64,000 nucleotides of DNA from Mycolicibacterium setense (GCF_000805385.1 NZ_JTJW01000006.1:248001-312000); one strand, 5' to 3'; shown: positions 15,700 to 25,384, numbered from the stretch's first letter. Program-made: numbers and translations. Notes: a model not told the origin generated them from the sequence alone.

Positions 15700-17946
15700 T
15701 CAGGCCGGGCTCACGTGGCAGGGAACGCCGTTGATGGCATGGGTGTTGCTCGGCACATCGATGATGTCCGTGGGATTGAGCAGGTTGTTGTTGATCCCCG
15801 GATGACAGTTGGCGGTGGTCAACTGCGTTCCGTCGAGGCCGTGACCCCAGCCGTGGGGGAGGGACACCACGCCGGGCATGACCTCGTCGGTGACCTCGGC
15901 AGCCACGGCAACGGCGCCTTCGGAAGTGGTGACGTTGGCCATCGAACCGTTTTCGACACCGACACGCACCGCGTCGACGGGGTGGATGAGCAGGGTGCAA
16001 CGGTCACGGCCCTTCATGAGGGCAGGGACGTTGTGCAGCCAGGAGTTGTTGGACCGCAGGTGTCGTCGGCTGATCAACACGAGCTCGGGCGTTCCGCGTT
16101 CCATGCGCGACAGCAGCCGGGGTATATCGCTCACCAGATGGTCGTGCAGCAGTTCGACCTTTCCCGAGGGTGTCGTCACACTCGTCTCGAGCCGTCCCCC
16201 TTCGAGTTCGGCCAGCCGCAGTCCGTCGGGATGCCGCCGGACCTCGCTCAGGGTGAGACCACCCGGCCGGTCGCCCAGTTGATCACCCCACGGCCCCACT
16301 CGAATGCCCAGATCCATCAAGCGTTCTGGCCCCTTGCCGGCCAGTGCGGCCATGACCTGCCCGGCGTCGCGACCCGTCAGCGGGTTGCCTGGAATGGCGG
16401 ACATGGTGGCGACCATCCCACCGACGTAGAGGTCGTCGAGCGCGGCGGTGTCCACCTCGGGCACGGGCGTACCGAACATCGCGCCGCCGAGTCGCAGTAG
16501 CAACTCCCACTCAGGGGGACGCTGGGGGTCGGGTTCGAAAACCGGTTCCGAATACTTGATGCAGGAGGCGACGGAGTACATCCAGTAGAGGTCGTCGAAG
16601 TGGGGTAGTTCCAGAGGTGACGATCCGGGCAGGATCACGTGGGCATGCCGGGTGGTCTCGTTGAGCCAGTTGTCCACCGCGATCAACGCGTCGAGGCGAC
16701 CCAAGGCCGCCGACAACCGCCCGGCTCCCGGCGCCGAGACCGCGGGGTTACCGGCAACGGTGATCAGCGCGCGAAGCCGACCTTCGCCCGGAGTGTCGAT
16801 CTCCTCAGCCAGGCAGCCGACCGGAAAGCTGTTGAGCACCTCGGGCGCTCGCCGGACGCGGCTGTGGTAGCGACCGAACTGCCATCCCGACCCGGCCTGG
16901 TCGGGCGGCTTGGCGAACATCGGCGCCCAGACCGCCGGTTTCGGGAACACCGAACCGCCGGGGCGGTCAAGCACACCGAGGGCGGTGTTGATCACGAATA
17001 CCAGCCAGGTGGCCAGGGTGCCGAATTCCTGTGTGCAGGCGCCGATTCTGCTGTAGAGGACGGGGTGCTCGGCATGTGCGAGGTCAGCGGCCAGCCGGCG
17101 GATCGTGCTTGCGTCGATACCGGTTGTGCCGGCGACTTTTTCGGGCACGAAGGGCTCAGCCATCGTGACGATCTCATCGAGCCCAGCGACTTTTCCGCGC
17201 AGATGCTCGGGGCGCCGGACCCAACCGTTCTCGGCCAGCGTGCGCAGAATGGCGAACAGCAGCAATGCGTCGGTGCCGGGTTGGATCGGCACCCACTCAC
17301 TCGCGCGCTGCGCGGTCGGAGTGCGGCGCGGGTCGACAACCACCACGCGGCCGCGCTGTGCGACGCCGGCCAGCAGACCCATGATGTCGGGTGCCGACAG
17401 CATCGACCCCTGCGACGCAGCCGGATTGGCGCCGAGGATCATCAGGTGGTCCGTGCGGTAGAGGTCGGGGATGGGCCCGTTCCACATGCCCCCGAACAAC
17501 AGAGTGCTCACCACGTTCAGGGGCCACTGGTCGACGGTGCCGGGCGAGTAATACCCCTTCATGCCGGCCGCCTCGGCGAAGCCGATCAGCGCCCCGATAT
17601 AGGTGGCCAGGTGACTGTTGTGTGCGACGGGATTCCCGACGTACACACTCAGCGCGCCGGCACCGTCGGTATCGAGGACCGGTCGCAGCACCCGTTCGGT
17701 CTCGGCGAGTGCGTCATCCCAGGACACCGCCACGTGACTGCCGTCGGGCCGACGCACCATCGGCCGGCGCAGTCGGTCGGGATCAGCGTGAAGATGCCCG
17801 AGCGACACCCCTTTCGGACAGATGTGCCCGCGGGACCACACATCGTCGGGATTGGCGCGAATGCCTTGGACGTGGCCGTCACTCACCGTGACGTGCAAAC
17901 CGCACATCGCTTCACACAGCGGGCACGTCACTTTGTGAGCAGGCAT
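15700..17946 (-). CDS. Molybdopterin (bis-MGD) oxidoreductase with N-terminal 4Fe-4S cluster
   Basis: 748 residues, DMSO-reductase superfamily. The iron-sulfur cysteines are in CPLCEAMC (residues 8-15) and GHICPKG (Cys43). Cofactor-binding segments include ILGANPAASQGSM and VVVVDPRRTPTAQRASEWVPIQPGTDALL; the C-terminal dinucleotide-binding domain has HPGINNNLLNPTD. In the Mo-ligand region I see YYSPGTVDQWP with no Cys, unlike formate dehydrogenases and nitrate reductases, so the reaction is uncertain; the closest mycobacterial type I recall is Rv0197. AGGAGA precedes the ATG. It is the last gene of a four-gene operon with TetR, a DapB-like dehydrogenase and an SDR. No electron-transfer subunit adjoins. 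Confidence 0.88.
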   Translation of the reverse strand: MPAHKVTCPLCEAMCGLHVTVSDGHVQGIRANPDDVWSRGHICPKGVSLGHLHADPDRLRRPMVRRPDGSHVAVSWDDALAETERVLRPVLDTDGAGALSVYVGNPVAHNSHLATYIGALIGFAEAAGMKGYYSPGTVDQWPLNVVSTLLFGGMWNGPIPDLYRTDHLMILGANPAASQGSMLSAPDIMGLLAGVAQRGRVVVVDPRRTPTAQRASEWVPIQPGTDALLLFAILRTLAENGWVRRPEHLRGKVAGLDEIVTMAEPFVPEKVAGTTGIDASTIRRLAADLAHAEHPVLYSRIGACTQEFGTLATWLVFVINTALGVLDRPGGSVFPKPAVWAPMFAKPPDQAGSGWQFGRYHSRVRRAPEVLNSFPVGCLAEEIDTPGEGRLRALITVAGNPAVSAPGAGRLSAALGRLDALIAVDNWLNETTRHAHVILPGSSPLELPHFDDLYWMYSVASCIKYSEPVFEPDPQRPPEWELLLRLGGAMFGTPVPEVDTAALDDLYVGGMVATMSAIPGNPLTGRDAGQVMAALAGKGPERLMDLGIRVGPWGDQLGDRPGGLTLSEVRRHPDGLRLAELEGGRLETSVTTPSGKVELLHDHLVSDIPRLLSRMERGTPELVLISRRHLRSNNSWLHNVPALMKGRDRCTLLIHPVDAVRVGVENGSMANVTTSEGAVAVAAEVTDEVMPGVVSLPHGWGHGLDGTQLTTANCHPGINNNLLNPTDIIDVPSNTHAINGVPCHVSPA

Positions 17947-17973
17947 GTCGTCGTCTCCTGACCGGTTGGGCGT

Positions 17974-18612
17974 CTAGGGGCGCGTGCGCTGTGCCCGGAT
18001 GTACGTGTTGAGCACATCGACCAGGGCCTTGCGATCTCTGCTGGTGTCCAGGGGCGTCGGCGAAACCATCTGGGCGAGCGCAATTCCCCGTAATGTCGCC
18101 CAGATGAGGTTGCCGATCTCGGTGGCCTGTGGAGCGTCGAGATCTTCGCCGAGATGTCTGCCGAGTTCGGTGAATTGCCGCATCGTGTCGGACAGTTGGG
18201 CGTTGACCGCACTGTCGCGCGCCGCGCGGGTGGAGATGAGGATTTCGAGCGCAGCCATCGAGGTCGGGCTTGAGAACGCCTGCCACAGGGCGTCCACGAC
18301 CACCTTGGTGCGGCGATCGGGGGGCAGGTCCGCGGTCTCGTGTCGAAGCCTTTCTAGTGCCTCGGTGAGTTCGGTGATTCCCTGGTCGACCACGGCCATC
18401 AGCAGCCCGCCCAGGTCTCCGAAGTGGTACTGCACCACCCCCCAGGTGAGACCGGCGCGCTCGGTGATCCGCCGCACGCTGGGGGCTGCGAAACCTTCTT
18501 CGAGGATGTAGCGCACGGTTTCGTCGATGACGGTGCGGCGTGTGCGCTCGGCGCGTTCCTGGTTGCCGCCGGGCGGCCGCCGGGGTGCTGGCCCTGCCAT
18601 GCCTGATGTCAC
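17974..18612 (-). CDS. TetR/AcrR-family regulator
   Basis: 212 residues. The helix-turn-helix domain is RTRRTVIDETVRYILEEGFAAPSVRRITERAGLTWGVVQYHFGDLGGLLMAVV. I chose the GTG at 18612 because it forms a GTGA overlap with the previous gene's stop; an ATG at 18600 is an alternative. It lies between a DapB-like dehydrogenase and the Mo enzyme on the same strand, so it is an embedded regulator, probably of its own operon and perhaps the divergent gene at 20674. Confidence 0.88.
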   Translation of the reverse strand: MTSGMAGPAPRRPPGGNQERAERTRRTVIDETVRYILEEGFAAPSVRRITERAGLTWGVVQYHFGDLGGLLMAVVDQGITELTEALERLRHETADLPPDRRTKVVVDALWQAFSSPTSMAALEILISTRAARDSAVNAQLSDTMRQFTELGRHLGEDLDAPQATEIGNLIWATLRGIALAQMVSPTPLDTSRDRKALVDVLNTYIRAQRTRP

Positions 18613-19682
18613 CACATCGTGCCGGCAAGGTGGTCCAGCGGCCGGAGGTCGTGAGCAGCGCGGATACCGGCGGGGGCGCGGCACACCGCCTCGATGGCGT
18701 TGACGGCCCGCGCCGCGGTGGCCACGACGCCGCCGATGTTGTGATCGACGCCGGATCCGCCGACGTGAGTGTCGATTCGGATGCCGGGATCGCCGTCGAT
18801 GGTGACGCGGTGGACGCCGGGCCTGCCGTCTGGGGGACGGGCCCAGTCCGGTGCATCGTCAGGGGTGAGTCGGTTGATGTGCTCCATGGTGATGATGACC
18901 TCGCCGTCGCGGATGCCTTCCACCGCGAACCGGACTGCGGCCACCCGGCCGGGCGCGACGTCCATCATGGTGGTGGAGATCGGTTCCGGCGTCACCCATT
19001 TTTCGTGGCGCTCGCGTACTTCGTCGAGTGTGACGCCGAGGTCGCAGGCCAGGCTGCGCACCTGAATTCCCCACATCGACGCAAGTACTCCCGGTGCGAA
19101 GAGGATGGGTTGGTGGTCCGGATCGGTGCCGAAACCGAAACTGACACCGGTGAACTCGGCGTCGTCGTAACTGCCGTATTCGCAGATCTCCTGGACGGTG
19201 ATCGCGGTGGCCCGGCCGGCGAGGCTCAGCGCTGAATAGACGAGGGTATCGCCGGAGAAGCCCGGGTCGATGCCGTTGACGTACAGCGTCGAGTGGCCGT
19301 CTCGGCACGCCTGCTCGAGTGGTTCGCGCAGCCACGCATCGGTGAATTCGGGTGCAACCAACCAGACAAAGGATGTCCCGACGACATTCGTCCCCGTACT
19401 CAAAAAGCGGATCAGGTCCGCCATCGCCTCATGCGGACGTGTCTCGGCCTGGGAGGTGTAGACGACGCAATCCGCTTGCAGCGCAACGAGTTCCTCGACG
19501 TCCGACGTGGTGATCACTCCGGTCGGAGTGGACAAACCGCACAGGTCCGCGGCGTCACGCCCCACCTTGTCCGGCGATGCCGCGTGCACACCGACGAGCT
19601 CGAGATCTGGTCGCCCGATGATGGTCCGCAGGGCGTGGACACCGACGTTGCCGGTGGAGAATTGAATGACTCGGCGGGTCAA
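18609..19682 (-). CDS. DapB-like NAD(P)H-dependent dehydrogenase (amine dehydrogenase-like family)
   Basis: 357 residues. The N-terminal Rossmann domain opens RRVIQFSTGNVGVHALRTIIGRPDLELVGVHAAS, the GxGxxG-like start of the dihydrodipicolinate reductase N-terminal family, followed by the TSDVEELVALQADCVVYTSQ strand. A second domain contains VNGIDPGFSGDTLVYSALSLAG. Such proteins are common in mycobacterial lipid and steroid catabolic clusters; their reactions are largely unknown. The start is TTG, supported by GAGGAAA eight bases upstream. It lies 9 bases after the SDR and overlaps the TetR start. Confidence 0.82.
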   Translation of the reverse strand: MTRRVIQFSTGNVGVHALRTIIGRPDLELVGVHAASPDKVGRDAADLCGLSTPTGVITTSDVEELVALQADCVVYTSQAETRPHEAMADLIRFLSTGTNVVGTSFVWLVAPEFTDAWLREPLEQACRDGHSTLYVNGIDPGFSGDTLVYSALSLAGRATAITVQEICEYGSYDDAEFTGVSFGFGTDPDHQPILFAPGVLASMWGIQVRSLACDLGVTLDEVRERHEKWVTPEPISTTMMDVAPGRVAAVRFAVEGIRDGEVIITMEHINRLTPDDAPDWARPPDGRPGVHRVTIDGDPGIRIDTHVGGSGVDHNIGGVVATAARAVNAIEAVCRAPAGIRAAHDLRPLDHLAGTMW

Positions 19683-19691
19683 CGTGTTTCC

Positions 19692-20573
<882 letters not shown>

Positions 20574-20673
20574 GCTAAAAGATTACGTCTGTTATTTTTA
20601 TTGCGTCGCGAAATCGCCGACATCGGCCGGTAGCTCGGGGGCGGCCGGGCGCACATTGGAGAGGACCTCGACG

Positions 20674-21114
20674 ATGAGCAACGTTCCGAGTCGGCGCGCA
20701 CGATTGGCGCACGCGGCAAAGCACGCTGAGCTGTGGAACGCCGGCAAGAAGGACGAGTGGGTGGCGTCGTGGCGCACCATCTGCCCGGGCGAGGTCCGGA
20801 TGTTCGATCCCGTCGGCACCGAGGAGAAGCACGGTTTCGCCGCCGCCACCTCCGACGCGTTCGACATGTTCCAGTCGATCCTGAAGATCAGGATGGTCAC
20901 CGTCCAGGTGAACGGCGACGAAATGGCCTGGGTCTGCGAGAACTCTTTCGGTACACAGCCCGACGTCCAGTCGGCCTACAGCATCGAGACCTTTGCCTGG
21001 GACCAGGCGGGCAATCTGCTGATCAAGACCTACTATCCGATGCCCGAACATGTTGGGCCGGACGAAGATCCGTACGCACACCTGCTCCCGGCCGACACGC
21101 CGGAACCCCACTGA
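20674..21114 (+). CDS. NTF2/SnoaL-like small protein
   Basis: 146 residues. The alpha+beta pattern (AKHAELWNAGKKDEWVASWRTICPGEVRMFDPVGTEEKHG, then alternating strands ending YSIETFAWDQAGNLLIKTYYPMPEHV) fits the cone-shaped NTF2/SnoaL fold used by isomerases, hydratases and ring-opening enzymes. The ATG is preceded by GGAGAGGA. It is divergent from the SDR-Mo oxidoreductase operon and may act on the same compound. I could not identify a specific family. Confidence 0.75.
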   Translation: MSNVPSRRARLAHAAKHAELWNAGKKDEWVASWRTICPGEVRMFDPVGTEEKHGFAAATSDAFDMFQSILKIRMVTVQVNGDEMAWVCENSFGTQPDVQSAYSIETFAWDQAGNLLIKTYYPMPEHVGPDEDPYAHLLPADTPEPH

Positions 21115-21143
21115 TCCATCGAGCGATCAGCGCGGTTCCAGAA

Positions 21144-21530
21144 TCAGCTCTCGCGAGCCTGCTCCGCACGTGCCGCCTTCAGGCGTCGCTGCTCCTGCAA
21201 CACGTTCGTGTAGCTCTCGCGTTCGGCGACGAGCCATTCTGGCTTCTCCTCGAGCAGCTTGTCGATCTGCTCGGTGGTCAGCGCATCGCCGACACCGCCA
21301 CGGGCCAGACCGGCGATCGAGATGCCCAGCTTGGCGGCCACCAGGTTCTTCGGGTGCGGGCCGTTCTTGCGAAGGTCCTTCAGCCACTGCGGGGGATCCT
21401 CTTGCAGGGCGGCGAGCTCGGAGCGGGTGATCGCGTTCTCCTGGAACTCCGCAGGTGTCGCGGGCAAATACACGTCCAGTTTCTTCGCCGCCGTGGCGGG
21501 TTTCATGGACTGCGCGTTCGGCCTGCTCAT
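21144..21530 (-). CDS. DUF5997 family protein
   Basis: 128 residues, soluble, no signal peptide. The core reads KLDVYLPATPAEFQENAITRSELAALQEDPPQWLKDLR, then HPKNLVAAKLGISIAGLARGG and ALTTEQIDKLLEEKPEWLVAERES, ending in a charged helix. I recognise it as the actinobacterial DUF5997 family, of unknown function. The AAKLGISIAGLARGG segment looks helix-turn-helix-like, but this is only an impression. It is divergent from an orphan LysR effector-domain gene, a pairing I believe is common in actinobacteria. The ATG at 21530 is chosen by family start. Confidence 0.78.
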   Translation of the reverse strand: MSRPNAQSMKPATAAKKLDVYLPATPAEFQENAITRSELAALQEDPPQWLKDLRKNGPHPKNLVAAKLGISIAGLARGGVGDALTTEQIDKLLEEKPEWLVAERESYTNVLQEQRRLKAARAEQARES

Positions 21531-21623
21531 GCGGCATCCTCGCAGGCTCGGTTGCCGCATGGCTGCCGTCGATTCGCTCCGCAAGCCTCGCTCATGTATT
21601 CAGCGTATCGGTAACCTGAGGCA

Positions 21624-22337
21624 GTGACCCCGCAGTCCCTCACCCTCGGGTACGTCCCTGGCGGGACGCCCGCGAAGTGGGCGCGGATCTGGGCGGAACG
21701 ACACCCCGGGGTGCCGTTGCGGCTGCACGCCGTCGCCGCAGCCGACGCGGCGGACGCCGTGCGGGACGGGACGGTCGACGTGGCGTTGCTCCGGCCGGCT
21801 GTCGACACGTCCGGGCTGGCGGTCATCCCGATCTACGAGGAGACGACGGTGGCCGTGGTGCCGACCGAGCACCTTCTCAGTGCCGTCGACGAGATCACCG
21901 CCGCGGACCTCGATGGCGAGCCGACCCTGCTGCCGCTCGACGATGTCGTCGCGTGGGCGGGTGCTCCCGGCAGCCCCGTCGACCACCGGCCCGAGACCAC
22001 GAAGGACGCGACAGAACTCGTCGCCGCGGGGATGGGCGCACTCATCGTTCCGCAGTCACTCGCGCGGCTCTATCACCGCAAGGACCTCACGTACCGCCCG
22101 ATCACCGATGCGCCCACGTGCCCGGTGGCGCTCGCCTTCCCGGAAGGGCCGCAATCGGAACTGATCGAGGAGTTCATCGGCATCGTGCGGGGCCGCAAAG
22201 CCAGTTCGTCACGGGGGCAGGCGCAGTCGGCCCCGAAACGCACCGCCCGGGAGAAGACCCTCGCGAAGCAGGCCGCCCGGGCCGCTGCGGGCAAGGTCGC
22301 CCGCAAGCCGGGCCCGGCCAAGCGCGGTCGACGCTGA
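21624..22337 (+). CDS. LysR substrate-binding-domain protein without HTH, with basic C-terminal tail
   Basis: 237 residues, GTG start. Residues 1-195 form a periplasmic-binding-like LysR effector domain, beginning directly at LTLGYVPGGTPAKWARIWAERHPGVPLRL and containing VDVALLRPAVD, IPIYEETTVAVVP and a second-lobe AGMGALIVPQSLARL. There is no N-terminal winged helix, and none is encoded upstream. The last ~40 residues are rich in Lys, Arg and Ala, ending VARKPGPAKRGRR, which could bind nucleic acid. Divergent from the DUF5997 gene, it may work with that protein. The tail and missing HTH are seen directly; the DNA-binding role is inference. Confidence 0.85.
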   Translation: MTPQSLTLGYVPGGTPAKWARIWAERHPGVPLRLHAVAAADAADAVRDGTVDVALLRPAVDTSGLAVIPIYEETTVAVVPTEHLLSAVDEITAADLDGEPTLLPLDDVVAWAGAPGSPVDHRPETTKDATELVAAGMGALIVPQSLARLYHRKDLTYRPITDAPTCPVALAFPEGPQSELIEEFIGIVRGRKASSSRGQAQSAPKRTAREKTLAKQAARAAAGKVARKPGPAKRGRR

Positions 22338-22388
22338 TACGCCGGGCGGGTCGGGAATCCTGGCCCGGCGTCCACGGTTCGTGCACAC

Positions 22389-22742
22389 ATGACAACTAAC
22401 GGTGACCTTGCGTCGTTTGGCCCCAATGCGCCTGGATATGTCTGGAAGTCGACGGCCGACGTCGAACCGATTGAAGTTTCTCCCGGCATCACCGTCCAAC
22501 TGCTCTGGCAGGGCGACAACGGTGCCAAGGCGGCGGTCACCACCATCGCACCGGGCGCGATCTGGGTCGGGGAAGACCTTCATGACCCAGGACCCGAAGA
22601 GGTCTACGTCGTCTCCGGTGTGTTCAACGACGGCGTCAACGACTACGCCGCAGGCACGTTCCTGCACGCCCCCGCCGGATCGTGGCATGTACCGCAGTCC
22701 ACGGAAGGCTGTGTGCTGTTTCTGTTTTATCCAGAGGGCTAG
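22389..22742 (+). CDS. Cupin-domain protein (ChrR-like)
   Basis: 117 residues forming one beta-barrel. The metal-binding cupin motif appears as DPGPEEVYVVSGVFND...DYAAGTFLHAPAGSWHVPQS, with the Glu and second-motif His retained. Small cupins act as dioxygenases, isomerases or redox/anti-sigma sensors; no specific role can be set. It ends just before a hairpin at 22782-22816. Confidence 0.82.
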   Translation: MTTNGDLASFGPNAPGYVWKSTADVEPIEVSPGITVQLLWQGDNGAKAAVTTIAPGAIWVGEDLHDPGPEEVYVVSGVFNDGVNDYAAGTFLHAPAGSWHVPQSTEGCVLFLFYPEG

Positions 22743-22781
22743 CCATGGCGGGCTGACGCGAAAACCAGTAGCGATCATCAG

Positions 22782-22816
22782 GGTGAGTCTCCACGATTGA
22801 CGGGTGGAGGCTCACC
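22782..22816. promoter_or_regulatory. Hairpin overlapping the GNAT gene start
   Basis: Arms GGTGAGTCTCCAC (22782-22794) and GTGGAGGCTCACC (22804-22816) pair at 12 of 13 positions around a 9-base loop. The GTG start of the next gene is the first triplet of the 3' arm. It may terminate the cupin transcript, hide the GNAT start, or mark a leaderless transcript. Confidence 0.5.
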
Positions 22817-23676
22817 TGTATCAGTCGCCGACCGACTTCGATCCGGTCGCCAGGGCTGTGTATCGCCTGGACCCGGTGGTGTTCACCTCTGAGCTGACCA
22901 CGCTGCGTACCTCTCCGTGGCCGGCGGATCGAATCCTGTTGTCGGTCGGCAACGGTGACGGTGCGGCGGGCGCGGCGGTACAGACCCACGACTCGGTGCT
23001 GCTGGTGAATGGCCTGCCACCCGAGGTGGCGCCGACAGCGGCCTGTGCGCTCGCCGGCGTCGAGGCCGATCTGTCAGGGGTACGTGGAACGCCCGCGACG
23101 GTAATGGCTTTCATCAAGGCCTGGCATGCGGTCACCGGTGTCCGGGCGATCATGTCATCGCGCGATGTGCTCTACCGGTTGGGGGAGCTGACGCCGCCCA
23201 GTGGCGTCGCCGGTGCCTGGCGGTCGGCCGAGACCGCGGACTCCGACGTGGTCATTCACTGGCTGGACGCGTTTTTCATCGAAGCCTTCGGCGAACCCTC
23301 GAATCTTCAGGCGAGCCGCACGTTGCTCACTGCGATAGACGAAGCCGGCGACCACGTGCTGCTGTGGTCGGTGGCCGGGGAACCGGTCAGCATGGCGCGG
23401 GTCCGCGCTCCTGTCGTCGGCGCCTCGCGCATCGGCCCGGTCTATACCCCGCCCGAACACCGTGGCCACGGCTATGGGGCCGCGGTCACCGCCGCCGCCT
23501 CGCAGTTCGCCGTGCACGAAGGGGCCCGCGAGGTGGTGTTGTTCGCCGATGCCGACAATCCGGTGTCCAATCGGGTCTATCGGCGCATCGGTTTCGAGTC
23601 GGTCGCCGAGAACCTGCGGTACGCGCTGGTGGAAACGGATCGGCCGCCGGCCGATTCGGGCGTCATTCCGGCTTGA
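22804..23676 (+). CDS. GNAT-family N-acetyltransferase
   Basis: 290 residues. The C-terminal half is a GNAT domain: VAGEPVSMARVRAPVVGASRIGPVYTPPEHRGHGYGAAVTAAAS contains the acetyl-CoA pyrophosphate loop (RGHGYG), followed by VVLFADADNPVSNRVYRRIGFESV. The N-terminal ~130 residues look like a degenerate second GNAT domain, as in many actinobacterial double-GNAT proteins. The GTG at 22804 has no clear ribosome site and lies within a hairpin arm; the next Met is far inside the protein. Substrate unknown. Confidence 0.82.
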   Translation: MEAHLYQSPTDFDPVARAVYRLDPVVFTSELTTLRTSPWPADRILLSVGNGDGAAGAAVQTHDSVLLVNGLPPEVAPTAACALAGVEADLSGVRGTPATVMAFIKAWHAVTGVRAIMSSRDVLYRLGELTPPSGVAGAWRSAETADSDVVIHWLDAFFIEAFGEPSNLQASRTLLTAIDEAGDHVLLWSVAGEPVSMARVRAPVVGASRIGPVYTPPEHRGHGYGAAVTAAASQFAVHEGAREVVLFADADNPVSNRVYRRIGFESVAENLRYALVETDRPPADSGVIPA

Positions 23677-23698
23677 AGACCCTCCTCGGCCGTGACGG

Positions 23699-23723
23699 TT
23701 GACCAAAAACGTATTTTGGTCAA
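23699..23723. promoter_or_regulatory. Perfect palindromic operator upstream of tetR-methyltransferase pair
   Basis: TTGACCAAAA-acgta-TTTTGGTCAA is a perfect 10+5+10 inverted repeat 31 bases before the tetR ATG at 23755. TTGACC could also supply a -35 element, so binding would block the promoter. Autoregulation is the likely function. Confidence 0.75.
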
Positions 23724-23754
23724 AACTGGGGTCAGCGGTTCAATGGGAGGTGCG

Positions 23755-24468
23755 ATGCCGGACACGCGGCAGGAACGAGCGGACCGGATCCTCGATACGG
23801 TGTCGGACTTGTTGCTGCGCTGGGGTTATCGGCGGATCAGGATCGATGAGGTCGCCAGACGGTCGGGAGTTGGCAAGGGGACGGTCTATCTACATTGGCG
23901 TACCCGTGAGCAGATGCTCGCCGCCGTCGGATCGCGGGAAACCGCCAGGATGGTGGACGCGGTAACGGAATCCATGCGGGCCGATCCGGAGACAGTTCTG
24001 CCGCATCTGCTCGTGCGACGAATCTTCGTCGAGGCGATGGGTCGTCCCGTCCTGCGCGCAATCTATACGCAGGACATCGAGACGGTGGACGCACTGGCCA
24101 CCGACCGCTCCCAAAAGGCAATGGGAGGAGCGAATTTCGTCGGGTGGCGGGAGTATCTGGAGATTGTCCACGGGCACGGACTGCTGCGAGAAGGTCTTCA
24201 GCCGGCCGATGTGCACTATCCGCTCACGGCGACCGTCTACGGCTTCTTCGCGGCTGAGCCGCTGCTGCCCGACGAACTCGAACTGAGTCTGGACGACAAG
24301 GCCGATCAACTGGCCGGGACGGTGCGCCGGGCTTTCGAGCCGTCTCGGCCACCGGCTCGAAAACATGTGGACGCCGCGGCGCGGGAGGCCGTCGCCATCT
24401 ATGAACGGATCGCCGAGCAGTTCCGGACACTCACCTACGCGCAAGGAGGACGCGATGAACCGAAGTGA
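23755..24468 (+). CDS. TetR/AcrR-family regulator
   Basis: 237 residues. The DNA-binding domain is RADRILDTVSDLLLRWGYRRIRIDEVARRSGVGKGTVYLHWRTREQMLAAVG. I chose the ATG at 23755 because GGGAGG lies at ideal spacing; the longer frame from 23692 runs through the operator. The gene overlaps the following methyltransferase by 14 bases, so the two are made from one message. The perfect palindrome upstream is its probable binding site. The ligand is unknown. Confidence 0.92.
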   Translation: MPDTRQERADRILDTVSDLLLRWGYRRIRIDEVARRSGVGKGTVYLHWRTREQMLAAVGSRETARMVDAVTESMRADPETVLPHLLVRRIFVEAMGRPVLRAIYTQDIETVDALATDRSQKAMGGANFVGWREYLEIVHGHGLLREGLQPADVHYPLTATVYGFFAAEPLLPDELELSLDDKADQLAGTVRRAFEPSRPPARKHVDAAAREAVAIYERIAEQFRTLTYAQGGRDEPK

Positions 24469-25384
24469 CAATGACAGTTGGGATCTGACGTCGAGCGTCG
24501 GCGCGACCGCCACTGTGGTGGCCGCACAGCGTGCCATTGCCTCGCGAGGGCCGCATCCACTGATCACCGACCCCTATGCGGAGCCTCTGGTCCGTGCGGT
24601 GGGCGGCGATGTCGTCGCAACCATGCTCGACGGCGAAGACGGACGGGACGGAGTCGCCGCACTCAGTAGGAAACAGCTGTCGGAAGCCATGGCGGTCCGG
24701 ACCCGGTTCTTCGACGGCTTGTTCACCAGCGCAACGGATGCCGGCGTGCGTCAGGCAGTGATCCTGGCCTCCGGCCTTGATACGCGTGCCTACCGCTTGC
24801 CGTGGCCGGCCGGCACTGTCGTGTACGAGATCGATCAGCCTGCGGTGATCGAGTTCAAGACCACGACGCTTGCCGGCCTGGGCGCCCAGCCCACCGCCAC
24901 GCATCGTGCGATTGCCATCGATCTTCGCGACGATTGGTCAAAAGCATTGGTGGACAATGGGCTAGACCCCGGCAAGCCAACGGCGTGGATTGCCGAAGGC
25001 TTGCTGATCTACCTGCCGTCCGAGGCTCAGGATCAGTTGTTCGACAACATCACGCGGCTCAGCGCTCCGGGCAGTTATATCGCCACTGAGTACATCCCCG
25101 ACGCCTCGGCCTTCTCCGAAGACCGTTCGCGAGGTGTCACGGATGGCTTCCGCCGGTTCGGCTTCGATGGCGAGCTGTCCCAGCTCGTCTACCACGGGCG
25201 GCGCAGCTCCGTCGTCGAGTACCTGACGGCGCGCGGTTGGGATGTGTCGGCCCAGTCACTCGAAGAGGTGTACGCAGCCAACGGCTTTGAACTCCCCGGC
25301 GACGAAATGTTCGCCGCGTTCGCCGATGCTCGCATCGTCAGCGCGGTGCTTGCGGGCAGGTCGTCGCCCGCCACGCTCATCTAA
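24455..25384 (+). CDS. Mycobacterial SAM-dependent methyltransferase (leucine-carboxyl-methyltransferase family)
   Basis: 309 residues. It has the hallmark layout of the TIGR00027/PF04072 family expanded in mycobacteria: DSWDLTSSVGATATVVAAQRAIAS, RPL-like PHPLITDPYAEPLVRAVGG, RTRFFDGLFTSATDAGVRQAVILASGLDTRAYRLPWPAGTVVYEIDQPAVIEFK, and EGLLIYLPSEAQDQLFDNI. AAGGAGG precedes the ATG, which lies inside the 3' end of tetR. These enzymes are thought to methylate carboxylates; targets are unknown. Confidence 0.93.
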   Translation: MNRSDNDSWDLTSSVGATATVVAAQRAIASRGPHPLITDPYAEPLVRAVGGDVVATMLDGEDGRDGVAALSRKQLSEAMAVRTRFFDGLFTSATDAGVRQAVILASGLDTRAYRLPWPAGTVVYEIDQPAVIEFKTTTLAGLGAQPTATHRAIAIDLRDDWSKALVDNGLDPGKPTAWIAEGLLIYLPSEAQDQLFDNITRLSAPGSYIATEYIPDASAFSEDRSRGVTDGFRRFGFDGELSQLVYHGRRSSVVEYLTARGWDVSAQSLEEVYAANGFELPGDEMFAAFADARIVSAVLAGRSSPATLI

